This document shows positions 11,470 through 21,873 of a DNA stretch of 64,000 nt, piece after piece. Made by a program: the position numbers and the translations under genes. Location: positions 1,232,001 through 1,296,000 of the forward strand of contig OW799233.1 in assembly GCA_941918925.1 (NCBI GenBank), written 5' to 3'. Numbering within the stretch: position 1 is the first letter of the stretch; each line of letters begins with the position of its first letter. Under the pieces are notes generated by a model. That model did no database searches and was not told where the DNA came from. It saw only the letters and a list, made by a program, of their open reading frames with translations. This stretch comes from Phyto melanocephala. Its lineage: Eukaryota; Arthropoda; Insecta; Diptera; Rhinophoridae.

Positions 11470-11967
11470 CTAATTTAACTCAAATAACATTGCATTCACT
11501 TCTGCCAAATCCATGAAACGTAGTGTGTCAATCTGTTCCGCCGTATTAGATATACGATGGTTTTCTGAGCAGTATTTACAATTTTTAATAAAGTTACGAC
11601 CATTTCCGCAGACTTTTTTATTTGGTTTCATTTCTTGTTGTAACTCACACCAAGATCGAATTGTTTTTTTGAATTTACCTTTCAATATCAACTGGACGTC
11701 AGCAATGGAGGCTATATCATCTATATTCGCTGTCAGGGACATATTCATTGCGGGATAGATGAAGAATGCAAAGAATGATAACCCCACAAGCACTAACATT
11801 GGAAGAAGTACGGCAAAATATTTATTTGGTAAATACGTCAAACCCCATTCTTTTGTTGGCAGCAAAGTCCATAGGAAATAAAACACAAAAAGAGTTATAA
11901 CTAACAAATAAAAAGCATAACCATATACAGCTCTATGAGGTGTTGGAGCCGGAGAGTGTTCTGGCAT
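11470..11967 (-). CDS. PIG-P: PIG-P, subunit of the GPI-GlcNAc transferase
   Basis: A single ORF of 165 residues. The N terminus (PAPTPHRAVYGYAFYLL) and a second segment beginning at the conserved LTYLPNKYFAVLLP match the PIG-P domain, with two predicted transmembrane helices near residues 16-36 and 50-72. PIG-P belongs to the ER enzyme complex that makes GlcNAc-PI, the first step of GPI-anchor synthesis. The cytosolic tail after residue 75 contains a pair of CxxC-like cysteines (NCKYCSEN) that I do not link to a known function. The start codon lies inside the upstream Pcc1 ORF (35-nt overlap, different frame), so both are probably on one dicistronic mRNA. Confidence 0.85.
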   Translation of the reverse strand: MPEHSPAPTPHRAVYGYAFYLLVITLFVFYFLWTLLPTKEWGLTYLPNKYFAVLLPMLVLVGLSFFAFFIYPAMNMSLTANIDDIASIADVQLILKGKFKKTIRSWCELQQEMKPNKKVCGNGRNFIKNCKYCSENHRISNTAEQIDTLRFMDLAEVNAMLFELN

Positions 11968-12298
11968 TTTCTGCTGATTCTAAATCAAATGATTTTATTG
12001 TATCTTTACACAATAGAAGACTTTCAAAAAATGAAGTAATTGCCGTTCTCAGATTTTTTACCTGGTCTGCTCTAAAATTAACTTCAATGCAGTCATCCAC
12101 TAAACACAAATCTTTACTCACAAAATTGCGTCTGGGTTCACGATCCACTCGTAGAACACGATATGCAATTTCGGCGTGTCTTATTGAATCAAATGGAATT
12201 CTTAAAGTACTACAAATAAAGTTAATTTAGTTATTTCAATTTGTTTAACGTTCATGCAAATATAGTTACGCTTCCGTATTTTTTGCTTCCAAAGGCAT
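11933..12298 (-). CDS. KEOPS/EKC complex subunit Pcc1 (LAGE3 homologue)
   Basis: Two exons, 12298-12270 and 12209-11933, joined by a 60-bp GT-AG intron, give 101 residues, the normal size for Pcc1/LAGE3. The sequence has the family pattern: a short lead, IPFDSIRHAEIAYRVLRVD, then EPRRNFVSKDL and DQVKNLRTAITSFFESLLL. Pcc1 dimers hold Kae1/OSGEP in the KEOPS complex, which makes the t6A37 modification of ANN-decoding tRNAs. The 3' end overlaps the PIG-P start by 35 nt in another frame. No separate promoter fits between the two ORFs, so co-transcription is likely. I recall a similar dicistronic pair in Drosophila but cannot verify it here. Confidence 0.85.
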
Positions 12299-12494
12299 TT
12301 TATTTAATTTTCACACGAAACGCTTCACTAATGATACATTTGAAGCTTCGTAAGATTTTTTTTTTTTAAAACTATATTTTTGTTAATATAGTCTATAACC
12401 CAGTGCTTGATCTTAAAAAAATTACGATGTTCCGTTTCACAGCAAATAAAAACGCAACCAAAGGTAACAAAGAAGTTATTCGCTAGGGTTATAC
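12299..12494. other. 5' flank of the Pcc1/PIG-P unit
   Basis: This short AT-rich stretch upstream of the Pcc1 start codon should contain its promoter. No TATA box was recognised. It ends at the insertion site of the element at 12495. Confidence 0.4.
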
Positions 12495-12718
12495 CAAGGC
12501 GAATTTAATCAGGTGGTGGTAATTCCACACAAATACATTAAAAAAAACAACACGACCGTCGATGTGTCAAAAACTACATAGTTTGTGCTTGTTTTTTTGC
12601 GCGGGAAAGATTAATATATGTAAACATAAATAATATTTGACAACTCAACCAACATTTATACTAATAAAAGAAGTAGATCAGCTGCGTTGTCAACAAATCT
12701 GAAAATGAATTCGCCTTG
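12495..12718. mobile_element. Short TIR element (hAT-like MITE), copy 3
   Basis: The ends are CAAGGCGAATTTAATCAGG and, inverted at the right side, CAAGGCGAATTCATTTTCAG. The flanks GGTTATAC (12487-12494) and GGTTGTAC (12719-12726) form an 8-bp duplication with one change. The element also carries the TCAGCTG box near the right end, as in the other copies. Confidence 0.68.
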
Positions 12719-12726
12719 GGTTGTAC

Positions 12727-12890
12727 TAGTGAGAGCATTTTTTGTCTACCTTTTTTATATATGGAGTTTGACAATTCTTGGCACTGAAATCTATTTTTTT
12801 TATATATATGGAATTTGACTAAATTGGGACACAAAAAACAAATCAGCCTGGCTGGCACCGCTACTAGTAAAAGTGCACCCTGGGTACATC
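12727..12890. repeat. Related MITE fragment, copy 4
   Basis: The interior is collinear with the element at 1439-1629: TATATATGGAGTTTGACAAT, then ATATATGGAATTTGAC, then AATCAGCCTGGCTGGCACCGC. The right end CTAGTAAAAGTGCACCCTG matches the CAGGGTACACTT-type tip of copy 1. It abuts copy 3, so its left boundary is not resolved. Confidence 0.55.
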
Positions 12891-12991
12891 TTATGAACAG
12901 TGGTGCCAGAAATTTTCGGAGAATCAAAAAGTTCATACCAAACGTACAAAAAAGATATTTACAATGAGGGAAACTGAGCAATTTAATTTAA

Positions 12992-13772
12992 TTTTTATAC
13001 CAATCACCTGTGGTGCACAAGGGTATATATAGCTTTGTCATTCCGTTTGTAATTTCTACAATTTTCATTTCCGACCCCATAAAGTATATATTTTCTGAAA
13101 GCTTATGAATAGAGGAGTCGGCCCTGGCCATCTGCCCGTGTGTTGATTGAAATCAACTTTTAAAAACAACCATATGGTATTAATCTTTTGCAAATATCGG
13201 GGAATAAATCGCTATTGAAATTCAGCACAATCGCCCCATAGCTTTCTGAGATATTAGCAAATAAACGCGACATATCCAAAATTTTTACCACCAAAATTAA
13301 AATTTTTTAGCCATGAATAATTTATAGGTACCTTTGCTACTATTTGTAGAAGTTATTTGTCTCTAGAGATATTCGTGAAAAATTTTGGATAAAGCGGGCT
13401 CTAATCGGTAAAGATATAGGCTAAAATTATTTTTGAAAAATATATATTCCAAAAATTTACAAACTAAAATCAATTTTTTCAGCTTCTAGACAACCGAGAG
13501 TCAATATTGGTATCATCTGAAAGAACTTGACTAGCACAATAAAATATTAAAATTTTTAACCCCATTAATATAAGTATCAAATGAAAGCGCTTGACTAGTA
13601 GAATACAGTTAACTATGTAAAAGTTCAAAATCAAGGATGGCGTCGGAAATATTAAAGAATGGTGTATAACATGAAATACAGGTTACAGGATGTGGGATTA
13701 TACTAATGTACATGATGGTAAAGGGTATTATCAGATTTAGCACGGACGAATATAGCACTCTTTCTTGTTTTA
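12992..13772 (+). mobile_element. DINE-1/Helentron-like interspersed element, copy A
   Basis: It starts with TATACC...CACCTGTGGTGCACAAGG and the block ATTTCCGACCCCATAAAGTA. It ends ACGAATATAGCACTCTTTCTTGTTT. The 5' and 3' tips match the many other copies here, while the middle (GGATGGCGTCGGAAATA and neighbours) defines a longer subtype also seen at 24.4 and 57.8 kb. The layout (5' palindrome, short 3' hairpin, CTTGTT end, no TIR) fits non-autonomous Helentron-type DINE-1 elements known from Drosophila. The family name is inferred from memory of that layout. Confidence 0.6.
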
Positions 13773-14151
13773 CTTTCCATTCAAATTTCACCAATATTAA
13801 TTCTTCATTTACATAACCGAGCCTATAAGGCCATATACGGTTAATAAAATATTTTGTCCATATAGAAATTAAATGAATTTAAGAAAAGGCATTATATGGG
13901 AGGTGACCTTGTCGCCTTTATTTTCATTTATTACAATAATTATCACTAAAAGGCTATATCTGTAAAAATTATAGTCATAGTCATATGTATACATATGAAC
14001 ATATAATTCTGTCGATTTTATTGTGTTTTAAATTTTTTACAATGGCGTAGCTTCAAATTTTTTCTGGAGGTGGCAAAAGCCTAAATCAAATTTCAGTGGT
14101 GGCAAAATCTTAAACTGAGCTAAATTTTGATTTATATAATACTAGCCAATC

Positions 14152-14846
14152 CCGGCGCGCGTTGCTACGCCCCTTCATGAATTTTAATCGCATTCTAAAT
14201 TTTAATCGAATATCAAGTGCAAGGCTAAAAACTATAACTTTTTCTTTATGAGCGTAGCACTGCCCACTTTTCTAATTACAAAACTGTATAGTCATGACAG
14301 CTCAATAAGTGTGCAAAGTTTCAGAAAAATCGGTCCAGTGTAAGTACCTCAAAATGATACCTTTTTTTATGGGCGTGGCACTGCCCACTTTTCTAAATAC
14401 GAAACTGTATAGTCATGACAACTCAATATGTGTGCAAAGTTTCAAAAAAATCGTTCCAGTGCAAGTACCTCAAAATGATACCTTTTTTTTAATGGGCGTG
14501 GCACTGCCCACTTTTCTAATGACGAAAGTGTAAAGTCATGACAGCTCAGTATGTTTGCAAAGTTTCAGAAAATTCGGTCTAGTGAAAGTAGCTAAAACTG
14601 ATAACTAATTTTTTATGGGCGTTGTCCCGCCCACTTTTCTTATCACGAAATTATTTAGTCATGACAGCTCGATATGTGTGCAAAGTTTCAGAAAAATCGG
14701 TCAAGTGCAAGTAGCTAAAACTGATAACTAATTTTTTATGGGCGTGGCTCCGCCCACTTTTTTTCACCCATAAACACTCCCTGGTATGTGTACAACAACT
14801 TACCAAAGTTTGAGCCCGATCGGTTTTACAGTTTCGGAGTCTATAG

Positions 14847-14877
<31 letters not shown>

Positions 14878-14898
14878 TTTCACTTTTATATATATAGA
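14152..14898 (-). mobile_element. Non-autonomous Helitron with about 120-bp tandem units, copy 1
   Basis: Read on the minus strand it begins TCTATATATATAAAAGTG with a GT microsatellite and ends GGCGTAGCAACGCGCGCCG...GGCTAG. The TC start, GC-rich 3' hairpin and CTAG end without TIR or target duplication are classical Helitron features. Inside, CCCACTTTTCT recurs about every 120 bp (near 14264, 14388, 14507, 14630 and 14752), giving five tandem units. Apparent ORFs here are by-products of the tandem repeat. No RepHel helicase is present, so it is non-autonomous. Confidence 0.75.
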
Positions 14899-15063
14899 TA
14901 CTTAATTTTTTCAAATCCTTTGCAAAAATAATTCTGGAGGGCATCGATGAAAACAAGTAGAATGGCACTAACTCGCATATATAACAAAAAGAAGACGATT
15001 GAAAACTTAAGATCATATTGCTTTGAAAGGCATATATGCTTCCAAAAGAACATAATTCAATAA

Positions 15064-15195
15064 TTAACACGTTGAGTGCCGTGTGCACCGCCACATTTAA
15101 TTTTTTATCACTAAAATATTAATTTACACCTGTTATTATATATTGGCACTTTACTAATATATTTTTATTTTTTATGACGGCACTCAACGTGTTAA
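15064..15195. mobile_element. 132-bp piggyBac-like MITE at TTAA
   Basis: TTAA at both edges (15064-15067 and 15192-15195) encloses terminal inverted repeats CACGTTGAGTGCCG and CGGCACTCAACGTG. A TTAA target with C-rich TIRs is the hallmark of piggyBac-type elements. The 124-bp interior is non-coding. It lies about 330 bp from the Fip1 stop codon, downstream of that gene. Confidence 0.75.
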
Positions 15196-15382
15196 ATTGT
15201 ATTATATGTGTATGCGGATTTTATAAAAGAAATTTTACTTATTGCATTCAATATTATTGCAAGTTAAAAATTATGTTTAGAGCTTTAAATATTATGTTTA
15301 GATCAATAAAACAGCCTTACTGCCACGTTATCTTTGTCGTTAAATTAAAAGTTTGTGTATCAACAAAAATTTGCTCTTAATT

Positions 15383-15388
15383 TTTATT
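15383..15388 (-). promoter_or_regulatory. Probable Fip1 polyadenylation signal
   Basis: AATAAA on the minus strand (TTTATT on plus) lies 135-140 bp beyond the Fip1 stop codon. It is the nearest canonical signal I noticed. Confidence 0.45.
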
Positions 15389-15522
15389 AACCAATTACAT
15401 TAAAAATTATGTGCATACATATGTACATTTTATAGAGCTTTTGCAAACTTTGAGTTTAATAAAACATATGCGTAAACATTTTTATGGAGCAGTTTTGTTT
15501 TCTTTTAATGTGCATTTAAGCT

Positions 15523-17674
15523 TTACTCTTCTTCTTCTTTCCGATGTAATTTTTTCTTTTCATTACGGCCAGATGACGACGAAGACGATGTTACGGTTTT
15601 GCTAGAACGTTCCCTTTCTTTATCACGGGATTTGGAGCGTCGGCGAGATTTATCACGACTTCTTGATCGTTCTCGCCTAGAACTAAAAAAAATATTCTTT
15701 AAATATTACTTAATCGAATTTAAAAATTTTCAAAGTTACCGTTCACGTTCTCTATCTCTGTCCCGCTCTCTATCGCGATCTCTTCTTCTACGCTCACGTT
15801 CGTCGTCAGAACGTTCGCTGTCCTAGTTTTTAAAAAAAAATTTAAATATTATTATAAATAAAATAAGTTTAATTTAATATTTGTATTTTATACTTACCTC
15901 AATTTTATCGCTTCTATCTCTATCACGTTCTCTCTCACGATCTCTTTCTCTGTCGCGTTCACGGTCCCTTTCCTTATCACGATCTTTGTCTCTATCCTTA
16001 TCCCGCTCTTTTTCACGCGATTTTGATCTTCTTCGAGATTTTTCACGACTTCTCGAACGATCACGTCTCAATCTTCGGTTATAAAATGATGACAGAATTA
16101 AAATAATTAATATGAAAATTATCTAAATACCTTTCTCGATCTCTATCCCTTTCTCTTTCGCGATCCCATTCCCTTTCTCTGCGTCTTCTTTCACGTTCAT
16201 CGTCTGAGCGGTCGAGAGGACCGTTCGGACCCATCACCCGTGGCGGTCCCATTGCCAAATGCATTGGTGGTGCATTTGGCCCCCCTGGGCCCATCATCAT
16301 TCCCATAGGTGGAGGACCCATTCCCATGCTTGGTGGTGGCATACCACCCATCATTGGGGGTTGCGGATGGGGGTGTCGAATTTGTGGTGGTCCGCCCATC
16401 TGAGGAGGTGGACCACCCATCGGAGTGGGCAATATACCCGGTGGAGCGGATATTTGTTGAAGTGGCCCAGAATTTGGGCCCGGAGTTAACTCTTTGATAC
16501 CACTAGGTACCCAATTTGGGTTGTCGCCACTCCATTGAGAATCCTGCGTTGGTTCATATCCGTAATCAAATGGTTCTGGTTCATGAAAAAAAGATTCTTC
16601 GCCAGGTCCTTGTCCAACGAAATTTGGAGGCATTTGCCCAGATCTTGAATACTCTCGGCACTCAGCTGTCATCACTTGAATAGCATTTTCTTTAGTTCCA
16701 GGTTGACTCATAGGCCGCGGTCCTCTAGGCATGGTTGCAAATCTAGGCGGAATACCTTGGTGAGGTCCCTGATGCATACCGGAAGGTGGCATTATGCATG
16801 GAGGGGGCATTTGTATTTGCTCTCCCAATGGTACAATAGGTAATGGATTAGGTGCGAGCATGCCGGGAGGAGGACCAATCGGTATATGTCCTTCTGCTTG
16901 TCTTTCTGGTTGAGGGTTTAGATTCTGAGTTAAGCTTGCTAATCCGACACCACTTTCAGCCACACGGAATCTTTTTTGTCGCTCACAATATGACCTCCAG
17001 GTTTCTTCGTTAAACCCATAATTGAAATAATCTGTTATATCAGCACCAGGTTTACGCCATGGTTTATCTTCCAAGGAATCTATACTAAACTCGTGTGCTG
17101 CCACACCATTAATCGCGCCTACACCTTCAAAATCTTCAATAGAAAATTTTCCCACCTGAGTAGTCTTCGATTTTTCTAGATTACTAGCACCAGCCAATAG
17201 ATTTGAACGTTTGTTTATATTGTAAGTGCTTGGGGCAGCTTTAATGTCGCCTATTACGACGTTAATATCGTCATCAGAATCATCATCCTCATCGTCTTCG
17301 TCAGCATCTTCTTCGTCCCCGCCAGAGCCATCATCCTTTATTTTATTTTCTTCATTATCATCTGTCGTATCCGCAATAGTAGCTGCTGCTGTTGCTTCTT
17401 CGTCTTCTTCCATTTCATGGGCCGGATCTTCAAAATCTACCAACTCCTCACCAGGTGGATCGTCATCCTTGTCTTGCAAATTATTCATACCATCACCTTG
17501 AGTTACAGCAGCTAGGGCTTCATTTTCTGCTTTTAACAACTCCTGGGAATTATGTTTTCCTATACCGGCATCGTCACTTGTACTTTCAGCGTCTAGACGC
17601 TCTTCCTCGTTTGTTGTCGAGTCAGGGTTTGAGGTGCCATACAGCCAACTATCTTCATTTGTATCATCTGCCAT
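15523..17674 (-). CDS. Fip1: Pre-mRNA 3'-end-processing factor FIP1
   Basis: Four exons, 17674-16131, 16072-15898, 15822-15740 and 15682-15523, give 653 residues. I chose the ATG at 17674 because the frame upstream has only TTG. An acidic N-terminal third (D/E runs near residues 70-140) precedes the conserved Fip1 motif at about 203-237 (DKPWRKPGADITDYFNYGFN). Then come a long P/G/M-rich region and three small exons encoding mixed-charge RD/RE/RS tails (ERDRDRERE and SRSRDKSRRRSKSRDKERE). FIP1 is a CPSF subunit that recruits poly(A) polymerase and binds U-rich RNA near cleavage sites. The acceptor of exon 2 (ACCGAAG) has a weak pyrimidine tract, so that boundary is the least certain. Antisense ORFs over the low-complexity exons are shadows. 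Confidence 0.9.
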
Positions 17675-18436
17675 TTTTTCCAACTCAAATGAAAATATTA
17701 GCTAGATTTTTTTTTAATTTGCTGCACAATTTGTAAAAAAAAATTACTAGTACTTTTCTCAAATTGTCTAGTTTTAAATTGTCAAAATGTACAGTGTTGC
17801 CAAGTATAATATTAAAAAAAATGATTTTCAATAGCTTTAGTTGGGTTAATATTATACCTTAAACATGAGAACAAAATAAAAAAAAACATGCAAATTTTAT
17901 CAAAAGTATTCCAAAAATATTTTTTTAGAATTATATTGAATGCTATAATTCTCTCCCTGGTATTAAGTAGGAAACTATGCCAATAACAATATATAATTTG
18001 AAGGTAAAACAGGTTAAGATTTTCTTCATTTATAAAAAAATCTGTTGTTTATATAGATTTTACAAATTTTTTATCAGTGATAAAAATAAAAAATTTAAAA
18101 ATGTATGCTTTACTTCTCGTTACCAATTATCATCAAAGTTTGTTATGAATTGTCTTATTCAACCAACATTTTTCAATTCTTATTCCTTGAACAAATTTCA
18201 TAAATGAATCTACGAAAATGCTTTCAGTGGCAACACTAAAACTAGTTCGAGATTAAAAAATATGTTAACACTTGCACACTTAAAAATTTAGATGCTCAAA
18301 TATTGGCACTGAGAAAAATATGTTGATTGTTTACATGTTATTGTGTTCATGTGAAAATTTTATTATTTAATTGTTCTAAACATTCTTATGATAATTTTTA
18401 AAATAGATAATATAAAAGGTTGGTTCGTCAGCTTAT
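17675..18436. other. Fip1 5' flank and AT-rich intergenic DNA
   Basis: This holds the Fip1 5' UTR and promoter, which I could not delimit, then simple AT-rich sequence. No gene was recognised. Confidence 0.45.
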
Positions 18437-18602
18437 TATACCCTTTACACAGTGAAAAAGGGTATATATAGGTGTGTCATTCCGTGTGAAATTTCTACAA
18501 TTTTCATTTCCGAGCCTATAAAGTATATATGTATTTTCTGCAAGCTTATTCATAAGGGTTTTTAAAACTCAGCACTGCCGAATATAGCACTCTTACTTGT
18601 TT
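18437..18602 (+). mobile_element. DINE-1/Helentron-like element, internally deleted copy B
   Basis: Only 166 bp remain. The 5' tip (TATACCCTTTACACAGTGAA and the CATTTCCGAGCCTATAAAG block) is joined directly to the 3' tip (GCACTGCCGAATATAGCACTC then TTACTTGTT). Both tips match the full copies, so this is a deletion derivative. Confidence 0.65.
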
Positions 18603-19309
18603 TTTATTTGGATTATAAGACCTTCAGATATCAACAATATTTGAGCATTTGACATAAGGTTCAAATAAATAACACAAGCAGCTTGTCAAACTCGATCATG
18701 CAAAGCTGTTGTGTGGGGGTTTTCGTATTTGACATGCCTCTGCTTGCTTGAAGAAAATCGAAAAATTTGTTACACAAACATGCTGTTTTTTGTCAAGCGC
18801 TTGTATCGTTTATTGCAAATTTTCATTTAATACACTTTTTAGTAGATAGTAGACTTGGGGCAAACAATTTTTAGTTTCAAAAGAAATATGTTTGGGAATT
18901 TCACATCGGATTTATAGCAGGTGAAATCACGCGATTATTTGATTAGGGTTTTTTATTAGGCTACACAACAAATTCCCTATATGTTATATCAGAAGTACAG
19001 ATAGATGTTTCTGACAGCAAAAAAGATGCCAATCCATCTTTATCGTTATATGATAATTACAATAATAATAAAATAGTATCTACAGAGTCTTAAGAAGATG
19101 TGCACAAAAGCGAAAAATTACTAAATGGACTTAAAAGAAATTTGCCACATTTAACAATCTGAATAGTTACATTAAGTGACTACCTTTCCTGTCGATAACT
19201 ACACTGACGAAGTCGCGGGAACAGTCTTGTAAATAAATATGTATGCACGTATAATATGTTCACTTAAACAAAATTTTTTTCTTTTTTGGGACGTAGAACA
19301 TTTTAATTT
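18603..19309. other. Intergenic DNA without recognised features
   Basis: AT-rich sequence with stops in all frames. I recognise no gene, RNA or transposon end here. Confidence 0.4.
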
Positions 19310-19640
19310 CAACTGGCAACACTTGAGTATGCAATTTGAAATAAATGAGAGAATAGAGATTTTTTTGGTGTATGGACTTTAAATAAGCAAAGATAAAAAT
19401 AATCAGCTGACAAATCAAGACTACCTTATAAATAAATATAGCTTGGTATTAGAGTTGAGTCCACCAGTTAAATTTGTTTGTTTTTGCAAACAACCTCTTT
19501 CAATTTTTGCACAAACCACAATGTAATTTAATAGGGGTTCGTGAAAAAAACAACCGAGATTATTGGAAAAAATGAACTGAAGTAACGTTTTGTGCCCAAC
19601 TCTACTTAGTATCAAGAATAATAATGTTCCTTAATTCTTG
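19310..19640. repeat. Fragment of the hAT-like MITE family, possibly with a nested insert
   Basis: AATAATCAGCTGACAAATCA followed by CCTTATAAATAAATATAGCTTG is collinear with the right half of the element at 8410-8620. A further piece (CTTGCCTTGGTATATG) lies about 190 bp on. The sequence between starts AGAGTTGAGTCC and ends GGGCACAACTCT-like (CCCAACTCT on plus), so a second short insertion is possible, but its limits are not clear. Confidence 0.4.
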
Positions 19641-19759
19641 CCTTGGTATATGTAGGCATTAGGTAATTTTGTTAAGATTTATATCTGCTTTTAATTGTTA
19701 ATTGTGTTAGTACTTTGGCCTCTTTTAATATTGTAAATATAAAACGTTATGTAGTTTTT

Positions 19760-20391
19760 TTATACCCTTCATACAGTGAAAAAGTGTATATAGGTTTGTC
19801 AATTCGTGTGAAATGTCTACAATTTTCATTTCCGACCCCATAAAGTATATATTTTCTGAAAGCTTATGAATAGGGAAGTCGATTAACCTCTGTCAGTCTG
19901 TCCGGTATTGAAAATCAGAAACATTGGTACATAAACAACTGAGATATGAGCAAAAAACCACGACCACCTCGATTTTTTTTCACAAAAACAACACTACAAC
20001 AACAACATACATACATACAAACGTGTATACTGGTTAGAGTAAACGTGACATCGAGTCCCAGATGAGCTAAAAAATTTTTTTTTAATAATTTTTTATTTTA
20101 TATAATATTTATATATTTATTATTCTTTTTAATTTTATTATTTTATTTTTTTTTTTTTGTTTTATATATGTTATTTATATATTAATTATTTTTTTTTTAA
20201 TTTTTTTTATCATACATACGTAAATTTATAATTTTACAATGGGATGTTTTTATATAAGTATGTTTTTTATATGTATGTACGTATTTCATATGGGATGAAT
20301 GGTGATACAAACTACTGTTATTGCATGACTACACGTTGTGAAGGGTATATAAAATTCGGCACAGCCGAATATAGCACTCTTACTTGTTTTT
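19760..20391 (+). mobile_element. DINE-1/Helentron-like element, copy C
   Basis: 5' tip TATACCCTTCATACAGTGAA with the CATTTCCGACCCCATAAAG block. The interior has an ACAACAACATACATAC stretch and a T-rich run. The 3' tip is GGCACAGCCGAATATAGCAC followed by TCTTACTTGTT. Confidence 0.65.
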
Positions 20392-20394
20392 TTT

Positions 20395-20558
20395 CACGTA
20401 GGCAATGGGATGTTTTTATATACATATGAATGTATCTTTTTTATATGTATGTACGTCTTTAATATTAATGAGATGTATGGTGATACAAACAATTATTAAT
20501 GCATGACTACACGTTGTGAAGGGTATATAAAATTCGACACGGCCGAATATAGCACTTG
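20395..20558 (+). repeat. Tandem duplicate of the DINE-like 3' third
   Basis: It repeats the end of the preceding element (GGCAATGGGATGTTTTTATA ... GCATGACTACACGTTGTGAA ... GACACGGCCGAATATAGCAC, then TTGTT) and immediately follows it. This is a local duplication or a truncated second insertion. Confidence 0.55.
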
Positions 20559-20619
20559 TTTATATAAGCTTTATTTTTGTTAACCGTATTTTTACATATA
20601 CAAACATATCTTCGCTGCT

Positions 20620-21000
20620 CCGACGTGGTCGGTTATAAAACAATTCTTGAAATTTTTTTATTGCTTTAATTTGAATCTTTATTGGTTATACATACATATG
20701 TATATCCACCAAACCATTGAAGGTTATCTTGATTATTTCAAAAATAAACAATAGCATTCTCCTAGCTACAGTTATTTTTCGAACAGCTGAAACTAACTTT
20801 CGAATTCTGGGAGGGGCAAAAACAATTCTTGCATTGCACCCCCATAATGAGTTAGTTACGCCAATGAGTATGTGTAAGGTGCCACGAACCGTTTTGGCCC
20901 AGTAAGGTTTCCGGCTAGCCTGTTCGTGGCGATAGCTCAGGTAGGTTCCAACCCTCTCATTAGCCACGCATCCGCTCATAAAAAAGGGAACACAAAAACA
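20620..21000. other. GC-richer unique segment of unknown nature
   Basis: This stretch is visibly richer in G and C than its surroundings and is open on the minus strand from 20979 to 20686 (97 codons), but the peptide resembles no family I know and no splice context supports it. It could be a retrotransposon fragment or an unrecognised exon. I do not call a gene. Confidence 0.3.
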
Positions 21001-21764
21001 ACTACATTAAATACTATGACAAACTCCACCACACGAAGAATTCACGAGAAAGTGCACATATAAAAATAACACTATTTGGCAAATGGAGTTCGACGTTACT
21101 TATAAAATTATTTTGACAGTTGTAGATGCTTAAATGTCGTGTAAAAGTCAAACTCAGTACAAAAAAAATAACACTTTAAAAAAGTTTGGCATTCATCAGT
21201 ATTTTAAAAACTTAACTATCTAAATTTAAAATATATACATACATATTAATTGATCTCAGATTTGATTTTTCAGGAAAACAATTTCTTTAAGATATTGCCA
21301 ACATTAAAAAAATTTTGTAGTTACGTCAATGATACATTTAAGAACATTTTCTAATTACATAAAAAAATTTACTTATACATATTTGATTATTAATCCTCTG
21401 TAACTGATTCTTTCGCAGCTTTGTACAATTTGAGGCTACAGTCTCTATACGCTCGTACCTATTCTATTTTTACATTATTTTGTAAAAGCTTAAAAAAATA
21501 TTTACTACTATAGATTATTAAGCACAGATCATGCCAGCATGAAAATTCAACATTAGAAATTAATTTAAATGTGAGGTTTGTTAAACCGCACATCAGTTAC
21601 ATTGTTAAAATTAAAGAACGTCAATTGCAAAGGGTTTAAAGGGGATATATTAAATTTGAAGAGTTACAACTTAATATAAGTAAAAAAGTAATGCTTGATA
21701 AAGTTTTGTCGCTCAACGAATTGATTGTATTTAGTTTTTTCTAAAGAGAGCAAATAAGTTCGCT

Positions 21765-21772
21765 TATAAAAG
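21765..21772 (+). promoter_or_regulatory. TATA box of fabp
   Basis: TATAAAAG lies 109 bp upstream of the fabp start codon, followed about 30 bp on by TTCATTCGTGCTCG, a plausible initiator region. A TATA promoter suits a strongly expressed lipid-binding protein. Transcription start data are lacking. Confidence 0.5.
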
Positions 21773-21873
21773 CGTGTCATTTCATTTCTATGTTTATTCA
21801 TTCGTGCTCGTCGTGAAGTGCAGTTTGTTGCCAGTAATTTCTCGCAAGTGAACAAAAAAAAATCGATTCTGCA

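Noticed and set aside
14230..14770. Regular about 120-bp repeats that resemble a CRISPR or tandem gene array
   Set aside because: The units are contiguous without unique spacers and lie between Helitron 5' and 3' ends; the genome is eukaryotic.
15599..16084. Plus-strand ORFs rich in S, R and L over Fip1
   Set aside because: They are complements of the RD/RE repeats of Fip1 exons and cross its introns.
16259..17736. Other plus-strand ORFs opposite Fip1
   Set aside because: Shadows of the low-complexity acidic and P/G/M-rich Fip1 coding sequence.
20686..20979. Minus-strand ORF of 97 codons
   Set aside because: No recognised domain, no splice or start context; kept only as an unexplained segment.
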